Source: Haloferax sulfurifontis ATCC BAA-897
GTDB lineage: Archaea; Halobacteriota; Halobacteria; Halobacteriales; Haloferacaceae
Direction of reading: 5' to 3'
DNA length: 64,000 nucleotides
NCBI RefSeq assembly: GCF_000337835.1
Contig: NZ_AOLM01000004.1
Coordinates: 124,001-188,000, forward strand
Shown one piece after another: positions 60,381 to 64,000 of this stretch. Each line of letters starts with the position of its first letter. Position 1 is the stretch's first letter. The notes beneath the pieces are model-generated. The model saw only the letters and a list, made by a program, of their open reading frames with translations, was not told the DNA's origin and searched no databases. A program made the position numbers and the translations under genes.

Positions 60381-62855
60381 ATGTCAACTATAATGGTAGA
60401 CGATTCGGGGAGTGGTCTCACCCGTCTTCAACGTCAGATCGTCCACTCCGTCGCGCACGGATCAGGTCAAGTCCGTGATGTCGCTGAGGAACTGGATTGT
60501 TCAAAATCGTACGTTAGGACCGTGATGAGCGAGTATGACCAACAAATCGAAGCTGCTAAAGACCTTTCAGATGCAGATTGCTTACCTGTCTTTTTCGAAC
60601 CTTATTCAATATTCTTTCAACAGGAAGCACTAGATCACCTAAGCCTATCGGAAGGTGACGTGCTGAAATTGACCGGTACACATGAGGGGGAGACTGAGGT
60701 TACGTATGGGAAAGTCAAGCAGATTGATCCTGACTTCTTTACTAAAGAAACCCTCGCACGAGTGAGCGGTGCATACTTTTCTGCGGAGCAGTTGAACGGA
60801 TCTAATAATGACTCGTTCAATACAATCCCAACATTATCCAACGGACGAGCAAATCCCCATTCTGCTGAAAACTTTCACACACTTATACAAAGTGTAGAAA
60901 CTTCATTGAGAAAATCAGTTAATTTCTGCGAGCCGGATATGTTGATTGGTGCGGGGATCCTAGAGGTCATTCACGGGAAGCGCGACCCGACTGACGTTAT
61001 CTCGACGCCGTATTTTACATTCGAAAAAAGCAGCTTCGTGAGCTACGTCTCTGATGATTTTCCAGACATTGTGGACATACAATTGCACGTCGATACGGTG
61101 CAAGAACCCGAGGAGGTCTATTTCACGTGCTACGGTGAGAGGCTCACAGACTCACAACGGGCTGAACTTCAAGAAAGCCTCCTATCGCAAGAGTACTTTA
61201 AGTCTAATTGGAACTACGCTCAGCCCGGCACAGGGTCGCTTGTCGGACCAACGAGTACGGAGATAACTTCCGACCTAGTTCGGGTGATTCCAGAGGCAAT
61301 CCGAGTCGTGCCTGGAATAACTCAGTCCGTTAGCTTCTATGAGGAAGACGGTTCCCCGGTCACAAACTTGGACATAGAAACCGTTTACGAAGCTATTCAG
61401 GACGCTGAGCCCGAGTTTGACGCGTTAGACGCGACTCGGGGAGGAGTTGACAGAGAATTCCCTATACGTCGAGATGGTGAGTCACTCAGCTTCCTTTTCG
61501 ACCAGGTCACCCTTGTGCTTACTCCACGTGGTGATTCGATTGAGTGGCAACGACCTGCGGAAGTGTCTATGTTAGATACGTTTGTTTCCGCAGTAAACCG
61601 GATGATCGCATCACAATTGGATATAGAGTCAATTCAATTGGGAGATCCCCAGGAACCTCAATACACTCGCGTAGATGACGACCACTGGGCGTTCGATACA
61701 AATACGTTATACCACGATCATGTCGGAGACGAGCCATCTACCATCCTACATACGGTCATGGCCCACCCTTTCTTCGAAGGAACGACGATCCATATCCCGT
61801 GGGCGGTCCTTTTTGAGTTCAATAAGCACGCTGATCCGGGTGAAGGAACCAACCGGATGAATCGCCAAGGATTCGAAAATCTCACAACGTTACGGACGTT
61901 GGAGAAGCTTGGTTATCTGACAGTTGCCGTCCAAGATCTCCCGAGCGAGATAGACGGCGGTCTGAACATTGGAGATATCGCCGATATGTATATGCTCGCA
62001 CACGCTGACGAGGTTGGCGCAAGACTCGTAACGGGCGACCACACACTCCAAGAACTCGGACATCTAGCAGACGTTCCCGTCGTGAACGTCGCCGATCTGA
62101 AGACCTACTCTGCGCCCATCGAAGGCGAATCACCCGATGAAGTGGTTCTTCCACGTGTCGGTGATGACATTCATAAAAAGTCGGATATTATCCGAGAGAT
62201 TGAGTCCTTGATTAACAGTGACTCGTCACTGCGACCAGTTGAAGGGAGCCAACCTTCGCCGTTCGATCCCCAGTCAACATTGGACAGGTGGTGCTCAACC
62301 GAACGGCTAGCGGCGTTCTACGATTCCGCAGCTGGAGAAACGTGCTACGCACATCGGTGTGATTTGACTGTCGTTCCAACAAGTAGCGTGATCCCACAGC
62401 TGGCGGAATACACTAACGATGAAACGAATCTGTTCACGCGACAGTTGAAAGACCACCTCGAAGCCGAAAGTGCGGGCTTCCCAATCGATCAGAATGAGTT
62501 CCCGTTCGTGCATCTACTCGTACCCACAGAATACGTTGTTCGGGAAATGAAACCTGGGCAGGGACCTTCAGGTTTCAACACTAAGTTATTGAAGTTACAG
62601 AGACTTCGGGGTCTCCAGTACAGTACGACGTCGGCGTTCACCGCACAGTCGGAAATGCTCAAACGTGTAGGTGAAGCTACCGATAACGGTGAAAATGAGG
62701 GTGAAGTTTTGTCCCTTCAAGACTACTTAGGCCTCTGCCTCGCTAGTGCCACAGACGACGCTATTTTGCTCGTTAACGAGAATCAGACTGGTCTCTGGAA
62801 GTTCAGCCATCTATTCGGAGTAGACGCGCTACGACTGACATCGCAAACTGAGTGA
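60381..62855 (+). CDS. HTH-PIN nuclease protein of unknown system
   Basis: 824 residues. The N-terminal HTH is 'LTRLQRQIVHSVAHGSGQVRDVAEELDCSKSYVRTVMSEYDQ'. A long middle of about 360 residues has mixed strands and is not recognised. A PIN-type RNase core follows: Asp439 ('WAFDTNTLYHD'), Glu479 ('VLFEFNKH'), Asp532/Asp535 ('GDIADMYMLAHA') and Asp553 ('LVTGDHTLQEL'), all four catalytic acids in order. The C-terminal about 230 residues end 'SLQDYLGLCLASATDDAILLVNENQTGLWKF', which looks like a second, decayed PIN half. In-frame ATG 60393 (MVDDSGSG) is the alternative start. The low GC marks foreign DNA. Confidence 0.75.
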   Translation: MSTIMVDDSGSGLTRLQRQIVHSVAHGSGQVRDVAEELDCSKSYVRTVMSEYDQQIEAAKDLSDADCLPVFFEPYSIFFQQEALDHLSLSEGDVLKLTGTHEGETEVTYGKVKQIDPDFFTKETLARVSGAYFSAEQLNGSNNDSFNTIPTLSNGRANPHSAENFHTLIQSVETSLRKSVNFCEPDMLIGAGILEVIHGKRDPTDVISTPYFTFEKSSFVSYVSDDFPDIVDIQLHVDTVQEPEEVYFTCYGERLTDSQRAELQESLLSQEYFKSNWNYAQPGTGSLVGPTSTEITSDLVRVIPEAIRVVPGITQSVSFYEEDGSPVTNLDIETVYEAIQDAEPEFDALDATRGGVDREFPIRRDGESLSFLFDQVTLVLTPRGDSIEWQRPAEVSMLDTFVSAVNRMIASQLDIESIQLGDPQEPQYTRVDDDHWAFDTNTLYHDHVGDEPSTILHTVMAHPFFEGTTIHIPWAVLFEFNKHADPGEGTNRMNRQGFENLTTLRTLEKLGYLTVAVQDLPSEIDGGLNIGDIADMYMLAHADEVGARLVTGDHTLQELGHLADVPVVNVADLKTYSAPIEGESPDEVVLPRVGDDIHKKSDIIREIESLINSDSSLRPVEGSQPSPFDPQSTLDRWCSTERLAAFYDSAAGETCYAHRCDLTVVPTSSVIPQLAEYTNDETNLFTRQLKDHLEAESAGFPIDQNEFPFVHLLVPTEYVVREMKPGQGPSGFNTKLLKLQRLRGLQYSTTSAFTAQSEMLKRVGEATDNGENEGEVLSLQDYLGLCLASATDDAILLVNENQTGLWKFSHLFGVDALRLTSQTE

Positions 62856-62874
62856 GATCCGAAAACCGTTCCAA

Positions 62875-62994
62875 CTACTCGTCAAACTCGACGGTAACTG
62901 TCTCGCCGTCTGCGTTCTTGTACTTCAGCACAGCACCACTGAGATGGCCAAGCTGTAACCTACTCTCTTCGTTCTTGTGGGTCGTGGCGCTCAT
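62875..62994 (-). CDS. 39-residue small protein
   Basis: ATG 62994 to TAG 62875 encodes 'MSATTHKNEESRLQLGHLSG', then 'AVLKYKNADGETVTVEFDE'. The last part is a two-strand beta pattern. Its stop is 20 bp from the convergent HTH-PIN stop, and its codon use is clean. Below gene-calling length; could be a small antitoxin-like partner but no motif shows it. Confidence 0.5.
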   Translation of the reverse strand: MSATTHKNEESRLQLGHLSGAVLKYKNADGETVTVEFDE

Positions 62995-63079
62995 CACAAA
63001 TCATACTTCAACTTCACCGGTCAAAAACGTTCCTCATGTACGACGCCGAACACATAGTGGGTTCGTGTAACAAGGAGAA

Positions 63080-63232
63080 CTACCGGTAGAAGCCTACCTG
63101 CCTTGGTTTCGGAACCTGCGCCGCCCACCGGAGTGCCCGACAATTAAACCCATCCAGACCTGTCGTCAACTCCGCATGGGGCACCGGAACAACTTGTTCA
63201 TAGAGGCGCTCACTGTATTCTGTCCCAACCAT
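63080..63232 (-). CDS. 50-residue small protein after the methylase gene
   Basis: ATG 63232 to TAG 63080 encodes 'MVGTEYSERLYEQVVPVPHAE', then 'LTTGLDGFNCRALRWAAQVPKPRQVGFYR'. It starts 7 bp after the end of the DUF1156-type methylase gene and may be read from the same message. No motif is recognised. It might instead be the remains of a longer gene. Confidence 0.35.
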   Translation of the reverse strand: MVGTEYSERLYEQVVPVPHAELTTGLDGFNCRALRWAAQVPKPRQVGFYR

Positions 63233-63239
63233 CTGGTCC

Positions 63240-64000
63240 TCAGTAGCTCGTGATATCCCGATCCCCGAGCACGCGCGTGTACGTGTCGTCGCCGGTCACG
63301 TCGGCGAGCCGACCGGCGAGCTCGCGCAGGTCGTCATCGACGTCCCACTTCTCGACGTAGTTCTGGACCGCCTGCCCCTTCTCGTAGCGGTAGCGGAGGA
63401 ACTGGAGCTTGTCGAGGTTCGAGAGGTGGTCGCCACCGTCGCCGTTGACGCGCTCCTGGATGTACGCCTGGCGTTTCTCGTTGTCCCAGGTGCCGAGTTC
63501 GAAGCCGTCGTCTTGGTTGTACAGGCGCATCTCCTTGAGCTCCTCCGGCGTGGCGTTCGTCCCGCGACAGAGCTTGTTGACGTCGTCGTAGGAGACGTTC
63601 GACGTGTCGAGCAGGTCGATGAACACGTCCTCGACGCCGATGTCGCTGGCCTCCTGGATGATGCCGTAGATCTCCTGGACGACCTCCTTCGCGGACATGA
63701 TCTCGCCGTCGCGCTGCACCTTCCCATGGTGCTTGGAGTACTCGCGGAAACATGCACCCATCTCCATCACGCCAATGTCGCCGCGGGAGAGGTCGCGGTT
63801 CTCTTCGAGTTGCTGGCGAGTGCGTCGAGCCGTGCGGTAAATATCGCGGCGGAGCGATTTCCACGAGGCAGGCTCGGTGTCGTCAATGGGACGAGCGACG
63901 ACGACGATGTCGAATGAGACGGCTTCGCCACCGATGAACTTGTTAATGTCTGCCGTAATTGGGTACGTCGCTGTTACCTCGAAGCCGACATTACAGAGAG
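63240..64000 (-). CDS. DUF1156-type adenine-specific DNA methylase, C-terminal part
   Basis: The open frame enters from the right edge; about 253 C-terminal residues are present and end at TGA 63242-63240. 'CNVGFEVTATYPITADINKFIGGEAVSFDIVVVARP' and 'NRDLSRGDIGVMEMGACFREYSKHHGKVQRDGEIMSAKEVVQEI' match the conserved end of DUF1156 methylases (the G..vt...P region, then the 'GPGM..F.rY..V...dG..m....al..I' block). The SAM-binding part lies outside. These methylases normally occur with DUF499 ATPases and helicases in defence islands, so such genes are expected to the right. Confidence 0.78.
   Translation of the reverse strand, partial: LCNVGFEVTATYPITADINKFIGGEAVSFDIVVVARPIDDTEPASWKSLRRDIYRTARRTRQQLEENRDLSRGDIGVMEMGACFREYSKHHGKVQRDGEIMSAKEVVQEIYGIIQEASDIGVEDVFIDLLDTSNVSYDDVNKLCRGTNATPEELKEMRLYNQDDGFELGTWDNEKRQAYIQERVNGDGGDHLSNLDKLQFLRYRYEKGQAVQNYVEKWDVDDDLRELAGRLADVTGDDTYTRVLGDRDITSY

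Larger units (their letters stand above)
40035..64000. mobile_element. tRNA-Arg-integrated defence/mobility island (left end; right end outside window)
   Basis: It starts at the 3' end of tRNA-Arg and encodes, in order, a tyrosine integrase, an AddA/AddB-like operon, a STAND NTPase, an HNH nuclease, a serine recombinase, McrBC, a MITE, an HTH-PIN protein and a DUF1156 methylase. Blocks 48.5-55.1 kb and 60.0-63.1 kb are visibly poorer in GC than the chromosome to the left, with A/T-ending codons common. No 15-base or longer copy of the tRNA 3' end is seen to the right, so attR lies beyond 64000 or is degenerate. Confidence 0.7.

Noticed and set aside
62100-62125. CTGCGCCCATCG near the tRNA tail sequence as a possible attR
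   Set aside because: Only about ten bases resemble the tRNA-Arg 3' end (AGCGCCCA), within the HTH-PIN coding frame and without a T-loop match. Not an attachment site.
40035-64000. CRISPR array or cas genes in the island
   Set aside because: No regularly spaced 28-37-bp repeats and no Cas-like motif were found anywhere in the window.

Overview
The window is from a haloarchaeon and looks closest to Haloferax. The left 40 kb is very GC-rich, its proteins are highly acidic, many genes appear leaderless behind TATA boxes, and the order menF-menD-menB-menA-menC, pyrB-pyrI, gdh-citE-like-gdh is one I recall from Haloferax (recall, not a search result). It falls into two parts of different character, meeting at a tRNA-Arg(TCG) gene at 39960-40034.

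Core chromosome, 1-40034. Position 1 lies inside the end of a lamin-tail-domain gene. Next come a METTL5-type methyltransferase, a rhomboid protease (RhoII-like), UPF0058 and ribbon-helix-helix proteins and a sulfite-oxidase-like enzyme. The menaquinone genes menF, menD, menB, menA and menC follow, broken up by membrane proteins and by an iron-regulated TAT lipoprotein/flavoprotein pair with two DtxR-type palindromes. No menE or menH is visible. After that come an enoyl-CoA hydratase, a ThuA-like protein, a sensor kinase with a degenerate receiver domain, pyrB-pyrI, two glutamate dehydrogenases flanking a CitE-like lyase, a MaoC dehydratase, an acyl-CoA carboxylase carboxyltransferase, fructose-1,6-bisphosphatase, 3-hydroxyacyl-CoA dehydrogenase, and a three-gene ABC-2 export operon whose first permease is fused to a PrsW-like domain. 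PLP lyase, CoA-binding, RecA-like and UbiA-family (DGGGP synthase-like) genes complete the core.

Integrated element, 40035 to beyond 64000. Directly after the tRNA the base composition becomes more AT-rich in blocks and gene content turns to mobility and defence. There is a tyrosine integrase with a membrane tail, and a five-gene operon of two winged-helix regulators, a RecC/AddB-like protein split in two by a GTGA stop/start overlap, and an AddA-like helicase-nuclease. A 1360-residue STAND NTPase follows, with a 45-residue gene coupled to its stop codon. Next are an HNH nuclease with homing-endonuclease-associated repeats, a serine recombinase with a palindromic operator, an McrB-McrC type IV restriction pair, a 125-bp MITE with perfect 8-bp target duplications, an HTH-PIN protein of about 820 residues, and the C-terminus of a DUF1156-type adenine methylase running off the right end. 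No second attachment site is visible, so the element continues to the right.

The most likely undescribed systems are the STAND NTPase plus its coupled small protein, the HTH-PIN protein, and the split AddB/AddA operon with its own regulators. Functions for these three are inferences from domain motifs and neighbourhood only.
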